From an uncultured Roseibium sp. (GTDB lineage: Bacteria; Pseudomonadota; Alphaproteobacteria; Rhizobiales; Stappiaceae): a stretch of DNA of 64,000 nt. The notes under the pieces are model-generated. The model saw nothing but the letters and a program-made list of their open reading frames with translations, was not told the origin of the DNA and searched no databases. Below, one piece after another: positions 16,974-25,392 of the stretch. Where the stretch lies: the NCBI RefSeq assembly GCF_963675985.1, contig NZ_OY780958.1:3596001-3660000 (forward strand), in the 5' to 3' direction. Position 1 is the stretch's first letter, and every line of letters starts with the position of its first letter. Position numbers and translations under genes: made by a program.

Positions 16974-18359
16974 TCACAGATATGTCTGGCGCTCCAGCGG
17001 CGAAATTTCGCGGCCGAATTCGTTCAATTCTTCCCTTTTGATTTCCGTCAGCACCTTGTGCATTTCCGGCCCGACCGCTTCCTTCATGCGCTCGGACGCC
17101 TCGAAGGCGTCGATGGCCTCGTCCATCCAGGGCGTCAGGCGTTTGTGTTTCTTCTCATAGGCATTGCCCATGACCGGCGGAGGCGGCGCGATCTCGGCCT
17201 TGAGCCCCTCCAGCATGCCCGCCAGAATTCCGGTCAGCACCAGATAGGGGTTCGCGTCCGCGCCGGCGATGCGGTGCTCCACGCGCGCCGCTTCCGGGCT
17301 GCTGGCAGGAACCCGCAGCGCGACGGAGCGGTTGTCGTAGCCCCAGCAGATCGACGTCGGCGCATAGGAGCCGGGCTGCATCCGCCGAAACCCGTTGAAG
17401 GTCGAGGTGAACAGAAGCAGGGCTTCGGGCATGGTCTCAAGCAACCCGTTGATCGCATAGCCCAGCCGGTCCGCGCCCTTTTCCGGGCAGGCGAACAGGT
17501 TTCCGTCCTTGTTCTCCATGGAGACATGAACATGCATGCCGTTGCCCGGCCATTCCACGAATGGCTTGGCCATGAAGGAAGCCTTCAATTCGTGCTTGCG
17601 TGCGACCCCGGCGACCAGCCGGCGCAGCAGCACCGCATCGTCGGCGGCCAGAAGCGGATCCCGGCGGTGGTGCAGATTGAGTTCGAATTGTCCCGGAGCG
17701 GCTTCGGACACCGCCGCATCGGCGGGAATGCCCTGCAGGTCGGCCGCCCGCCGCAGGTCGTCGACCACCGGCAGCAACGCTTCGAGATCCGACAGGGCGT
17801 ACATGTTCTGACGGGCCGGGCCGCGGTGGGTGGAAAACAGCGGCTTCGGCTGTTCGGTCCAGTCGCCGTCGCTTTCCTCAAACAGATAAAATTCCAGTTC
17901 GTAGGCGCAGGTCGCGGTGACGCCGAAATCGGCCAGCTTGTCGACCATGCGCTTGAGCACATGGCGCGGATCGGCGAGAAACGGCTCCCCGTCCCGGTCG
18001 TACATGGACAGGAGAACCTGCGCCGTCTTGCGCTCCGCCCAGGGCACCAGCTTCAGGGTTTCGGGGATCGGCCAGCAGACCCCGTCCTTGTCGCCGGTCT
18101 CCAGATGCATGCCGGTCGATTCCACTTCCCGGCCCCAGACATCTAGACCGTAGAGGGAAAACGGAAAGGCGACGCCATCGTCAAAGACCTTTTTGACGGC
18201 CTGACCAGGCAGCCATTTTCCGCGCAGCACCCCATTCGTGTCAGGAAGAACGACTTCCACCGTGTCCAGATCCGGGTGTTCCGCAAGGAACGCATCGACA
18301 CCGGTTTTCCAGCCGGGTTCGGCCGGGTGCTCCAGCACTTGGTGGGGCATGTCTACCAT
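16974..18359 (-). CDS. puuA: Gamma-glutamylputrescine synthetase-like ligase
   Basis: This glutamine-synthetase-family ligase should join glutamate to putrescine using ATP, the first step of the Puu route. The 461-residue protein has the N-terminal beta-grasp region (VEVVLPDTNGVLRGKWLP) and the catalytic domain with YELEFYLFEES, FELNLHHR, GNGMHVHVS and the ATP-site loop region RVPASSPEAARVEHR. The start may be ATG 18359 or ATG 18350. It is divergent from a GntR/FCD regulator whose predicted operator lies 51 bp upstream, and it is followed by potFGHI. Two more ligases of this family occur in the window; this one best matches PuuA by context. Confidence 0.85.
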   Translation of the reverse strand: MVDMPHQVLEHPAEPGWKTGVDAFLAEHPDLDTVEVVLPDTNGVLRGKWLPGQAVKKVFDDGVAFPFSLYGLDVWGREVESTGMHLETGDKDGVCWPIPETLKLVPWAERKTAQVLLSMYDRDGEPFLADPRHVLKRMVDKLADFGVTATCAYELEFYLFEESDGDWTEQPKPLFSTHRGPARQNMYALSDLEALLPVVDDLRRAADLQGIPADAAVSEAAPGQFELNLHHRRDPLLAADDAVLLRRLVAGVARKHELKASFMAKPFVEWPGNGMHVHVSMENKDGNLFACPEKGADRLGYAINGLLETMPEALLLFTSTFNGFRRMQPGSYAPTSICWGYDNRSVALRVPASSPEAARVEHRIAGADANPYLVLTGILAGMLEGLKAEIAPPPPVMGNAYEKKHKRLTPWMDEAIDAFEASERMKEAVGPEMHKVLTEIKREELNEFGREISPLERQTYL

Positions 18360-18409
18360 TCAGGCACGCGTATCCTTTTCAGCCGGCCAATTGCGCTTTC
18401 TCCAAAAAT

Positions 18410-18417
18410 GTGATCAC
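18410..18417. promoter_or_regulatory. Predicted GntR/FCD operator 1 (GTGATCAC)
   Basis: The palindrome GTGATCAC with A/T-rich flanks lies between the divergent puuA and GntR genes, 51 bp from one start and 30 bp from the other. The same core recurs at 19246-19253 before the second ligase gene. FCD-type GntR regulators often bind short GT-N-AC palindromes, so this is the likely autoregulatory site. Confidence 0.65.
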
Positions 18418-18446
18418 TTTCCAGAAAGTCTGTCAAGACTCCCGTC

Positions 18447-19196
18447 ATGAACCGACTGTGCAATTTCGCGCCATTCCGTGACGAAAAAGAGGACGTCGCA
18501 TTGGCCCAGGAGGTCAAAACCAACACGCAGTCGGACGATTCCGCCCCCCGATCCGGACGGGGCGCCACCCGCGATCAAGTCGACCGTGCGGTCCGCACCG
18601 CCCTGCTGACCGGACGGTTCATTCCGGGCAAGGCGGTGACCTTGCGCGGCCTTGCCCAGGAGCTTGGCGTGAGCCCCATGCCGGTGCGCGAGGTCCTGCA
18701 ACGCCTGGCTGCCGAAAATGCCCTGATCGTGCGGCCCAACGGCCGGGTCCATGTCCCGGAGATGACTGTTGCCCGGTTTGACGAAATCCTCAAGGCACGT
18801 CTCCTGCTGGAACCGGAACTGGCCGAAATGGCTCTGCCCCATCTGACGCAGCGCGACGCCAAGACACTGGAGGAGATCGATCTTGAAATCGACGCCTCGA
18901 TCGGAACCGGTGACGCAGAAGCCTATATGCGCCTCAATCATCTGTTTCATTTCCGGATCTACTCGTCCTCGCCTTCCGAAATCCTGCTGCCGCTCGCCGA
19001 GAGCCTCTGGCTCCAGTTCGCCCCGTTCATGCGCATGGTTTACGGCCGGGTGGGCACGGCCAATCTGATCGACTGGCACAAGGAGGCGACCAAGGCGATA
19101 CGGGACCGGGACGCTGCCGCCCTGCGCGGGGCCATTGCGAGCGACATCAAGGAGGGGATGGGCATGCTCGGACGCGACGGATTGACGAGCGGATAG
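18447..19196 (+). CDS. GntR-family regulator with FCD domain
   Basis: This 249-residue regulator has a winged-helix N-terminal domain (about residues 50-115, with LRGLAQELGVSPMPVREVLQRLAAENAL as the helix-turn-helix) and a helical FCD ligand domain with the metal/ligand histidine stretch HLFHFRIYSSS. It probably represses the divergent puuA operon and the downstream ligase and aminotransferase genes through GTGATCAC sites. ATG 18447 gives the full length, but TTG 18501 has a better-spaced GAGGA (18489-18493), so the first 18 residues may not be made. A polyamine or its glutamyl derivative is the likely effector (inference). Confidence 0.87.
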   Translation: MNRLCNFAPFRDEKEDVALAQEVKTNTQSDDSAPRSGRGATRDQVDRAVRTALLTGRFIPGKAVTLRGLAQELGVSPMPVREVLQRLAAENALIVRPNGRVHVPEMTVARFDEILKARLLLEPELAEMALPHLTQRDAKTLEEIDLEIDASIGTGDAEAYMRLNHLFHFRIYSSSPSEILLPLAESLWLQFAPFMRMVYGRVGTANLIDWHKEATKAIRDRDAAALRGAIASDIKEGMGMLGRDGLTSG

Positions 19197-19240
19197 CCTC
19201 CTTCTTTCCTCGCCGCGCAATCTTGTCCATTGACTTGTGA

Positions 19241-19258
19241 ATTTTGTGATCACAAAAT
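19241..19258. promoter_or_regulatory. Predicted GntR/FCD operator 2
   Basis: ATTTTGTGATCACAAAAT is a perfect 18-bp palindrome lying 120 bp upstream of the second ligase gene. Its core equals the site at 18410-18417 beside the regulator. Two matching palindromes at the two promoters of one cluster are strong support for a shared operator. Confidence 0.72.
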
Positions 19259-19377
19259 AATCAGAACGCAGGAAATTCGAACCGGTGCCAAAACCCCGGC
19301 CACGCGGGTAAGCTGATGCTGCCACCGAAGCGGCGCGGTCCGTTTCATTTTCCTGTGCGCAAACCCTGGAGCCTGAT

Positions 19378-20781
19378 GTGAGCAACGAGACCAACGATCC
19401 TGAAAACTCCGACAATGTCAGCCTGCGCGGCGTCGTCGACATGGAGGCGGCTCGCAGCTGGCTGCGGCAGCGCAACATCCAGGACATCGAATGTATCGTC
19501 CCCGACCTCGCCGGCGTGGCCCGCGGCAAGATGATGCCGTCGGAGAAGTTCTTCTCCGGTTCGGTCATGACCATGCCTGCGTCGATTTTCGCCCAGACGA
19601 TTTCAGGCAGCTATCCGGAAGACGACGACCGCTTTCAGCATAATCCGATCGACGGCGACCTCTATTTCCGTCCCGACTACGCGACCCTGACCGCGGTGCC
19701 GTGGGAGACGGATCCGACCGCGCAGCTGATCCACGACGCCTACACGCGTGAAGGCGCACCGGTGGAGACAGCGCCGCGCAACGTGCTCAAGCGCGTTCTC
19801 AAGCTTTACGAGGACAAGGGCTGGGAACCCGTGGTTGCTCCGGAAGTCGAGTTTTATCTGGTCCGGCCCAATGCGGACCCGGACTATCCGCTCGAGCCGC
19901 CGACGGGTCGGTCCGGCCGTCCGGAGGTCGGCCGCCAGTCCTATTCGATCTCCGCACTCAACGAATACGACGATCTCATCGACGACATTTATGACCTGTC
20001 CGAGCAGCAGGGACTTGAGATCGACACCCTCATCCACGAAGAGGGAGCCGCGCAGATGGAGATCAATCTCCGTCACGGAAACCCTCTCGAACTGGCGGAC
20101 CAGGTGTTCCTGTTCAAGCGCACGATCCGCGAGGCGGCCCTGCGTCACGACATGTATGCGACCTTCATGTCCAAGCCGATGTCGAACCAGCCCGGCTCGG
20201 CCATGCACATCCACCAGTCGGTGGTGGACAAGGAAACAGGCAGGAACATTTTCGCCGGCGAAAACGCCGAGGAGACATCGGAGTTTCTCTCCTTCATCGC
20301 CGGACACCAGCAGTATCTGCCCTATGTCACCTGCATCATGGCGCCCTTCGTCAATTCCTATCGGCGCTTCTCCCGCAACTCGACCGCACCGGTGAACCTT
20401 TACTGGGGGTATGACAACCGGACGGTCGGCTTGCGCGTGCCTTACTCCGACGCGCAGGCCCGGCGTCTTGAAAACCGGGTTCCGGGGTCGGACGCAAACC
20501 CGTATCTCGCCATTGCGGCCTCTCTCGTCTGCGGCTACCTCGGCATCGTCAAGGAACTGAAGCCGGATTCGCCGCGAACCACAGACTGCGGAAACCTGCA
20601 GAGGTCCCTGCCGCGCGGCCTGCCGGAGGCGCTGACGCTGTTCGAAAACAACGACGATATCATCGAGATCTTCGGCGAGAAATTCGTCGCCACCTATCGC
20701 GCCATCAAGCACGAGGAATTCGAGACCTTCATGTCGGTCATAAGCCCCTGGGAACGGGAATACCTCTTGCTCAATGTCTGA
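19378..20781 (+). CDS. Second glutamine-synthetase-family gamma-glutamylpolyamine ligase
   Basis: This 467-residue protein is a second, diverged glutamine-synthetase-like ligase in the putrescine cluster. The catalytic domain shows PEVEFYLVRP, QMEINLRHGN, SAMHIHQSV and RVPYSDAQARRLENRVPGSDANPYLA, so the metal and ATP residues look intact. The start is GTG 19378. It is followed 48 bp later by the aminotransferase and has its own predicted GntR operator. Whether it acts on putrescine, a longer polyamine or another amine cannot be told from sequence. It is clearly not housekeeping GlnA, because the length and the adenylylation region differ. Confidence 0.85.
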   Translation: MSNETNDPENSDNVSLRGVVDMEAARSWLRQRNIQDIECIVPDLAGVARGKMMPSEKFFSGSVMTMPASIFAQTISGSYPEDDDRFQHNPIDGDLYFRPDYATLTAVPWETDPTAQLIHDAYTREGAPVETAPRNVLKRVLKLYEDKGWEPVVAPEVEFYLVRPNADPDYPLEPPTGRSGRPEVGRQSYSISALNEYDDLIDDIYDLSEQQGLEIDTLIHEEGAAQMEINLRHGNPLELADQVFLFKRTIREAALRHDMYATFMSKPMSNQPGSAMHIHQSVVDKETGRNIFAGENAEETSEFLSFIAGHQQYLPYVTCIMAPFVNSYRRFSRNSTAPVNLYWGYDNRTVGLRVPYSDAQARRLENRVPGSDANPYLAIAASLVCGYLGIVKELKPDSPRTTDCGNLQRSLPRGLPEALTLFENNDDIIEIFGEKFVATYRAIKHEEFETFMSVISPWEREYLLLNV

Positions 20782-20829
20782 CCCGGACCCTTTCGGATCA
20801 TCTCACGTCTTTCGCCAACGGAGTTACCA

Positions 20830-22221
20830 ATGACGGCTGTATCCAACATCTATCCGACCGCCGCCTTGCGGGCAGCCGATGCTGCACACCACATCCATCC
20901 GTTCACGGATACCAAGGCGCTGAACGCGGAAGGCAGCCGGATCATTACCCATGCGGACGGCGTCTGGCTGACGGATTCCGACGGCAACCGCATTCTCGAT
21001 GGCATGGCGGGGCTCTGGTGCGTGCAGGTCGGCCACGGCCGGCAGGAAATCGCGGATGCGGTTCATCGCCAGATGAGCGAGCTGTCCTATTACAACACCT
21101 TCTTCAAAACGACCCATCCGCCCGCGGTCGCGCTTTCCGAAAAGCTTGCCGAGCTCGCGCCGGCGCACATGAACCGGGTGTTCTACTGCTCGTCCGGCTC
21201 GGAAGCGAACGACACCGTCTTCCGCATGGCCCGTTATTACTGGGACCAGATGGGCAAGCCGGAGAAAAAGGCCATCATCGGCCGCTGGAACGGCTACCAC
21301 GGTTCCACGCTCGCCGGCACCAGCCTCGGCGGCATGAAGGCCATGCACGGCCAGGGCGACCTGCCGGTCCCAGGTGTCCACCACATCGAACAGCCTTACT
21401 GGTTCGGTGAGGGCGGCGACATGAGCCCCGAGGACTTCGGCATTCAGGTTGCCCGCAAGCTGGCTCAGAAGATCGACGAGATCGGCGAGGACAAGGTGGC
21501 CGCCTTTATCGCCGAGCCGATCCAGGGCGCCGGCGGCGTGATCATCCCGCCGGACACCTACTGGCCGGAAATCAAGAAGATCCTGGCGGAGCGGGACATC
21601 CTGCTGGTCGTCGACGAGGTGATCTGCGGCTTCGGCCGGCTCGGCACCTGGTTCGGCTCCGACACTTACGACCTGAAGCCGGATCTGATGCCGATCGCCA
21701 AAGGACTGACCTCGGGCTATCTGCCCATGGGCGGCGTGCTGGTTTCCGACCGGGTCGCCGAAGGCCTGATCGACAAGGGCGGCGAGTTCTATCACGGCTA
21801 TACCTATTCCGGTCACCCGGCCTGTGCCGCCGCGGCCCTTGCCAACCTGGAAATCATGCAGCAGGAAAAGCTGGTCGACTATGTCGCCGACGACATCGGC
21901 CCCTACCTGCAGAAACGCTGGACGGCGCTCGGCGATCATCCGCTGGTCGGCGAAGCGCGCATGAAAGGCCTGATGGGCGCTCTGGAGCTGGTTCCGGAAA
22001 AAGGCAACCGGGCGAAAAAGTTCGCCGACGAGGGAACCGTCGGCACGCTCTGCCGCGACCTCTCCTTCCAGAACGGCATGGTCATGCGCGCCGTGCGCGA
22101 CAGCATGATCATCTCCCCGCCGCTGGTCCTGACCCACGACGAGGCCGATCAACTGGTCGCCATCGCCCGCAAGACGCTGGACGACACCTACGTGGAACTG
22201 AAGCGGCAGGGGAAGGTCTGA
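20830..22221 (+). CDS. spuC: Putrescine-pyruvate aminotransferase (SpuC type)
   Basis: This class III PLP aminotransferase, 463 residues, very likely converts putrescine and pyruvate to 4-aminobutanal and alanine. It has the family features GMAGLWCVQVGHG, YCSSGSEANDT (phosphate-binding), VVDEVICGFGRLG with the PLP-ring aspartate, and IAKGLTSGYLPMGG with the PLP lysine Lys291. ATG 20830 is preceded by GGAG. It probably forms an operon with the upstream ligase, giving the organism both a transamination and a glutamylation entry for putrescine. Other diamines or omega-amino acids remain possible substrates. Confidence 0.88.
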   Translation: MTAVSNIYPTAALRAADAAHHIHPFTDTKALNAEGSRIITHADGVWLTDSDGNRILDGMAGLWCVQVGHGRQEIADAVHRQMSELSYYNTFFKTTHPPAVALSEKLAELAPAHMNRVFYCSSGSEANDTVFRMARYYWDQMGKPEKKAIIGRWNGYHGSTLAGTSLGGMKAMHGQGDLPVPGVHHIEQPYWFGEGGDMSPEDFGIQVARKLAQKIDEIGEDKVAAFIAEPIQGAGGVIIPPDTYWPEIKKILAERDILLVVDEVICGFGRLGTWFGSDTYDLKPDLMPIAKGLTSGYLPMGGVLVSDRVAEGLIDKGGEFYHGYTYSGHPACAAAALANLEIMQQEKLVDYVADDIGPYLQKRWTALGDHPLVGEARMKGLMGALELVPEKGNRAKKFADEGTVGTLCRDLSFQNGMVMRAVRDSMIISPPLVLTHDEADQLVAIARKTLDDTYVELKRQGKV

Positions 22222-22239
22222 GGTCTTTCAAATCGATTT

Positions 22240-22259
22240 CCGCCCGCCTTAGCGGGCGG
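22240..22259 (+). terminator. GC-rich hairpin after spuC
   Basis: CCGCCCGC (22240-22247) and GCGGGCGG (22252-22259) form an 8-bp stem with a 4-base loop 18 nt after spuC. No T tract follows, so termination may be leaky; a better terminator lies at 22490. Confidence 0.5.
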
Positions 22260-22301
22260 CTCTGTCGCGTGAATTGATGACGGCAATGCCGCACACTCCA
22301 G

Positions 22302-22445
22302 TCTCCCCCCTTGAGGGGGAGATGTCCGCGACAGCGGACAGAGGGGGGTGTCAGCCTATCGGAAAATCGAAGCGCCGGAGAATGCCGCCAACGCAGTTAC
22401 CCCCCTCTGTCACCTTTGGTGACATCTCCCCCTCAAGGGGGGAGA
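22302..22445. repeat. RIME-like long palindromic repeat
   Basis: Two roughly 47-bp arms (22302-22349 and 22399-22445) are inverted copies of each other and share the TTGAGGGGGAGATGTC and ACAGAGGGGGGT blocks. Each arm holds its own small hairpin (GTCCGC/GCGGAC on the left, GTCACC/GGTGAC on the right). The pattern resembles the RIME-type palindromes scattered through rhizobial genomes. It lies between convergent genes and carries no coding frame. Confidence 0.8.
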
Positions 22446-22489
22446 GTGGCGCAAGCGGCACGTTCAATAGTTCCCGGAAACTGTCAATT

Positions 22490-22521
22490 CGGGCGGAGCC
22501 ATACGTTCCGCCCGTTTTTCT
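22490..22521 (+). terminator. Terminator of the spuC transcript
   Basis: CGGGCGGA (22490-22497) pairs with TCCGCCCG (22507-22514) and is followed by TTTTTC. It ends 9 bp before the stop codon of the convergent SDR gene and so terminates plus-strand transcription from the putrescine cluster. Confidence 0.82.
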
Positions 22522-22529
22522 TCAGCTGA

Positions 22530-23282
22530 TCAGACACACCGACCGCCGTCGACCTCCAGGGCGACGCCGGTGATGAATTCGGCTTCGTCGGAGGCGAGGT
22601 AAAGCGCGGCGTTGGCGATGTCCTCGGGTGTCGACAGGCGACCGAGCGGGATGGTCGCCTTGAAAGCGGCGCGACGTTCCGGCGTGTCCTCACCCATGAA
22701 GCGATCGAGCATGCCGGTCTCGCCCGCGACCGGGCAGAGCGCGTTGACCCGGATCTTTTTCGGCGCCAGTTCGACCGCCATCGACTTGGTGGCGGTAATG
22801 GCGAAGCCCTTGGACGCATTGTACCAGGTTAGCCCCGGCCGAGGCCGGAGACCGGCCGTCGACGCGGTGTTGATGATCACCCCGCCGCCCTGTTTTTCCA
22901 TGATCGGCACGACCTGGAGGGTCGCCAGATAAATCGCCTTGGCGTTCACGGCCATGACCTTGTCGAAGTCGTCTTCGCTGACATCGAGCAGGCCGCAATT
23001 GCGGTGGGTATAGCCGGCGTTGTTGACGAGGATGTCCAGGCGGCCGAAGACGTCGGTCGCATCACTCACCATCGCCGTCACGCCGGATTTTTGCGTGACA
23101 TCCGCCGTGACCGCGATCGCGGCACTGCCGATCTCCCGGGCCACCCGCGCCGCCGCGCCTTCGTTCAGGTCGGCGACGACCACCTTCGCGCCTTCCGCGG
23201 CATACTTCCTGGCGATACCCTCTCCAAAGCCCGAGCCTGCGCCCGTAACGACGGCAACCTTGCCTTCCAGTCTTCCAGTCAT
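22530..23282 (-). CDS. SDR-family oxidoreductase
   Basis: This is a classical short-chain dehydrogenase of about 250 residues, using NAD(P)H to interconvert an alcohol and a ketone. The cofactor motif TGAGSGFG is near the N-terminus, NNAG follows in ILVNNAGY, and the catalytic Tyr154 and Lys158 lie in WYNASKGF. VVVADLNE at the end of the second strand, with its acidic residue, suggests NAD preference. ATG 23282 is preferred because GGGAGG lies 10 bases upstream; ATG 23291 is too close to that site. The substrate is unknown. It stands alone, convergent with spuC. Confidence 0.87.
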   Translation of the reverse strand: MTGRLEGKVAVVTGAGSGFGEGIARKYAAEGAKVVVADLNEGAAARVAREIGSAAIAVTADVTQKSGVTAMVSDATDVFGRLDILVNNAGYTHRNCGLLDVSEDDFDKVMAVNAKAIYLATLQVVPIMEKQGGGVIINTASTAGLRPRPGLTWYNASKGFAITATKSMAVELAPKKIRVNALCPVAGETGMLDRFMGEDTPERRAAFKATIPLGRLSTPEDIANAALYLASDEAEFITGVALEVDGGRCV

Positions 23283-23383
23283 CGATTTCATTCCTCCCGA
23301 TTTGGAGGAGACGTTAGTCAATGAATGGCGCAGGTGCAATCAGGCAGACAGCTCCGACATGTACGCTCACCGATCATGACGAC

Positions 23384-24355
23384 TTACGGCTTTTCAAACA
23401 CTGCAAGGACGATCGGCAATCCCCAGCGCCGGTTGCCGATCCCACGCTGCAGCAGCTGCATCTGATCGTCTTCGGTCGCGGTCTCCCAGTCTCCGCAGAC
23501 ATTGCGCGTGTAACCGGGCCGATCGATGCCCTGGCAGGCCAGCGGACCTCCGTCGAGGTTGAGTGCAAACGCCAGGTCCAGAGGCGCGGCCTTCAGGAAA
23601 GACGCGAGACGCTGGAGCGAGAAATACGCCTCCTTCGTCGTCCCGATGATGATCCTTCCCTTGCTGTCCTGCGCGATGAAGCTGCGGTTTGCCAGCCATT
23701 TCGGATTGGACGTCGTCTGTCTTTCGGGATCGGTCGAGACGAGCAGAGGGTAGGAAACAAGCCCCTCATCCGCCGTCTTCAACACCGAGTACCAGTCGGT
23801 TTCCTTCAGGTCCCTTATTTCCGCCTTGCCGCCCTTGACGACGAACGCGCCATGGGTCGCATTATATTCCCTCGGCCCCAGTTGAACGCCGTTGCTCACA
23901 ACGGGCGTATCCGGATTTCCGTATCGGTCGTAGTAGCTGCCGTTGACGACAAGGGCCGCGCCGGTTTTCTCCATCCAGTCGTCAAGTTCGCGGTCGCCCG
24001 GAGGAGATGTCAGCACCCTGAAATCGAAAAAACCTGGATCGATCCGCGCCAGCATGAGCCGGTCGACTTCCGTCTCTTCGGCCATGACCGGCAGCTCGGC
24101 AACATCAAATCCGCGGCCGGCGGGCCGCCATTCGAAACTCCCGGCTGTGACTTCCGGGGCGCTCCCTTTCAGGGCGATCCGCATGGACTGAGACAGTTTG
24201 GGATCGTCCGCGCTCACGTCGACCCATATGCTCCCGCCACGGTTCAGGACAGCGTTCAATCCATAAGCGCCGGCGTAGAGATACATGGCCGCGGCCGCCA
24301 AACCAGCCACGGCAACAATCAGCCCCAACCCAATCAGAACAAATTTACGCATCAC
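23384..24355 (-). CDS. Phosphodiester glycosidase (NAGPA/DUF2233) family protein
   Basis: This 323-residue protein has one N-terminal membrane anchor (about residues 5-27) and a periplasmic domain resembling the NAGPA/DUF2233 phosphodiester glycosidases. Family-like features are VVNGSYYDRYGNPD, THGAFVVKGG and ALNLDGGPLACQG, the last matching the conserved NLDGGGS-type active-site segment. Relatives remove sugars linked through phosphodiesters, but the substrate here is unknown. ATG 24355 or the next ATG (24352) could be the start. It lies 100 bp downstream of the Nudix gene in the same direction. Confidence 0.8.
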   Translation of the reverse strand: MMRKFVLIGLGLIVAVAGLAAAAMYLYAGAYGLNAVLNRGGSIWVDVSADDPKLSQSMRIALKGSAPEVTAGSFEWRPAGRGFDVAELPVMAEETEVDRLMLARIDPGFFDFRVLTSPPGDRELDDWMEKTGAALVVNGSYYDRYGNPDTPVVSNGVQLGPREYNATHGAFVVKGGKAEIRDLKETDWYSVLKTADEGLVSYPLLVSTDPERQTTSNPKWLANRSFIAQDSKGRIIIGTTKEAYFSLQRLASFLKAAPLDLAFALNLDGGPLACQGIDRPGYTRNVCGDWETATEDDQMQLLQRGIGNRRWGLPIVLAVFEKP

Positions 24356-24455
24356 TGGAATCCGTCAAAATTTCCGGTCGTTTTCCAGTATCGGCGCAAT
24401 GTGGCCGTCAAGGGGCGTCTTCTGGGGACGTCTCTGGGGCGCGTTTATGCGGACG

Positions 24456-25067
24456 TCACGCAAACAGCTCCGGCTCGTCGAGCATCAGGCGCTGCACCAG
24501 CACGACGGTCTTGGCATCCTGCAAGTCGCCCTTGCGCAGGAGGTCGGCCAGGTCCCGGCAGGAGAATTCGAGGATTTCGATATCCTCTCCCTCCTCTGCA
24601 AGTCCGCCACCCGAGCCGTCATTGTCGTCCCGGGCATAATCGGCCAGGAACAGGTCCAGCTTTTCGCCGAGCATTCCGGGGCTTGGAAGGATCGCGCCTA
24701 TGGGCTGCAGGCTGCGCGGCCGGAACCCGAGCTCTTCCTCCATTTCGCGGGCGGCAGCATCGGCAGCGTTTTCGCCCGGATCGATCAATCCGGCGCAAAC
24801 TTCCAGCGGAAATCCGGTGTCGTGTTCAACGAGAGGCGGGATCCGGAGTTGCCGGACCAGAAGCACCGTCTTACGGCTCCGGTCGACGGGCAAGACCCCT
24901 ACCGCGTTGCCATGATGGTGCAGTTCGCGGGTAATTCTGCCGGGTGTCCCGTCGAGACGGGTATAGCCGGCTTCGATCAGGTCAACCTTGCAGAACCCGT
25001 CATAGACGCGCCGGCGGGACAGGATATCGACTTCAGTTGAGGCAGGTCTTGCCGGCGAATCGTTCAT
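24456..25067 (-). CDS. Nudix hydrolase (ADP-ribose/GDP-sugar pyrophosphatase-like)
   Basis: This 203-residue protein carries a complete Nudix box, GLIDPGENAADAAAREMEEELGF, with the metal-binding REMEEE core. Preceding strands (HHHGNAVGVLPVDRSRKTVLLVRQLR) match the NudF/NudK branch, which cleaves ADP-ribose or GDP-mannose. ATG 25067 is preferred over the upstream frame start because GGGAGA precedes it. The MITE-like element begins about 60 bp upstream, between this gene and the cys cluster, so the insertion may affect its promoter. The substrate is not determined by sequence. Confidence 0.88.
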   Translation of the reverse strand: MNDSPARPASTEVDILSRRRVYDGFCKVDLIEAGYTRLDGTPGRITRELHHHGNAVGVLPVDRSRKTVLLVRQLRIPPLVEHDTGFPLEVCAGLIDPGENAADAAAREMEEELGFRPRSLQPIGAILPSPGMLGEKLDLFLADYARDDNDGSGGGLAEEGEDIEILEFSCRDLADLLRKGDLQDAKTVVLVQRLMLDEPELFA

Positions 25068-25126
25068 TGGGGTCTCCCGGATGTTGCAGCGCATCCACCT
25101 TGTCACATCCGGGGAATTAAGGGCTA

Positions 25127-25389
25127 GGGTCAGGACCCGATGTTTTGCACATTCTGTTTGTCAGGGAAGGCTGGAATGAACGTAAGAGCGAGCGCAGGAC
25201 AGGTTGTTCCTATCCAAGCTCGAAATTGCGGTCAGGCCGGCCTTCCCTGGCAAACCCGAAGGGCGGGGCGTCTTTGCCTTCTGACGGCGTTAGAGCCCCT
25301 TGAAAACCGGATGGTTTCCTGCGGTTCTCTGCCTTGTCAGCAGACAAAGCCACTCCCGCAGAATGTGCAAAATTATCGGGTCCTGACCC
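25127..25389. mobile_element. MITE-like element with 30-bp terminal inverted repeats
   Basis: The ends are near-perfect inverted repeats: both start GGGTCAGGACCCGAT and end TTTTGCACATTCTG (25127-25156 and 25359-25389), differing by one base and one gap. TA flanks both ends, within CTAG at each side, as expected for a TA target duplication. The 200-bp centre has no transposase-like frame, so this is a non-autonomous element that needs a transposase from elsewhere. Its right end is 3 bp from the stop codon of the DUF934 gene. Confidence 0.82.
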
Positions 25390-25392
25390 TAG

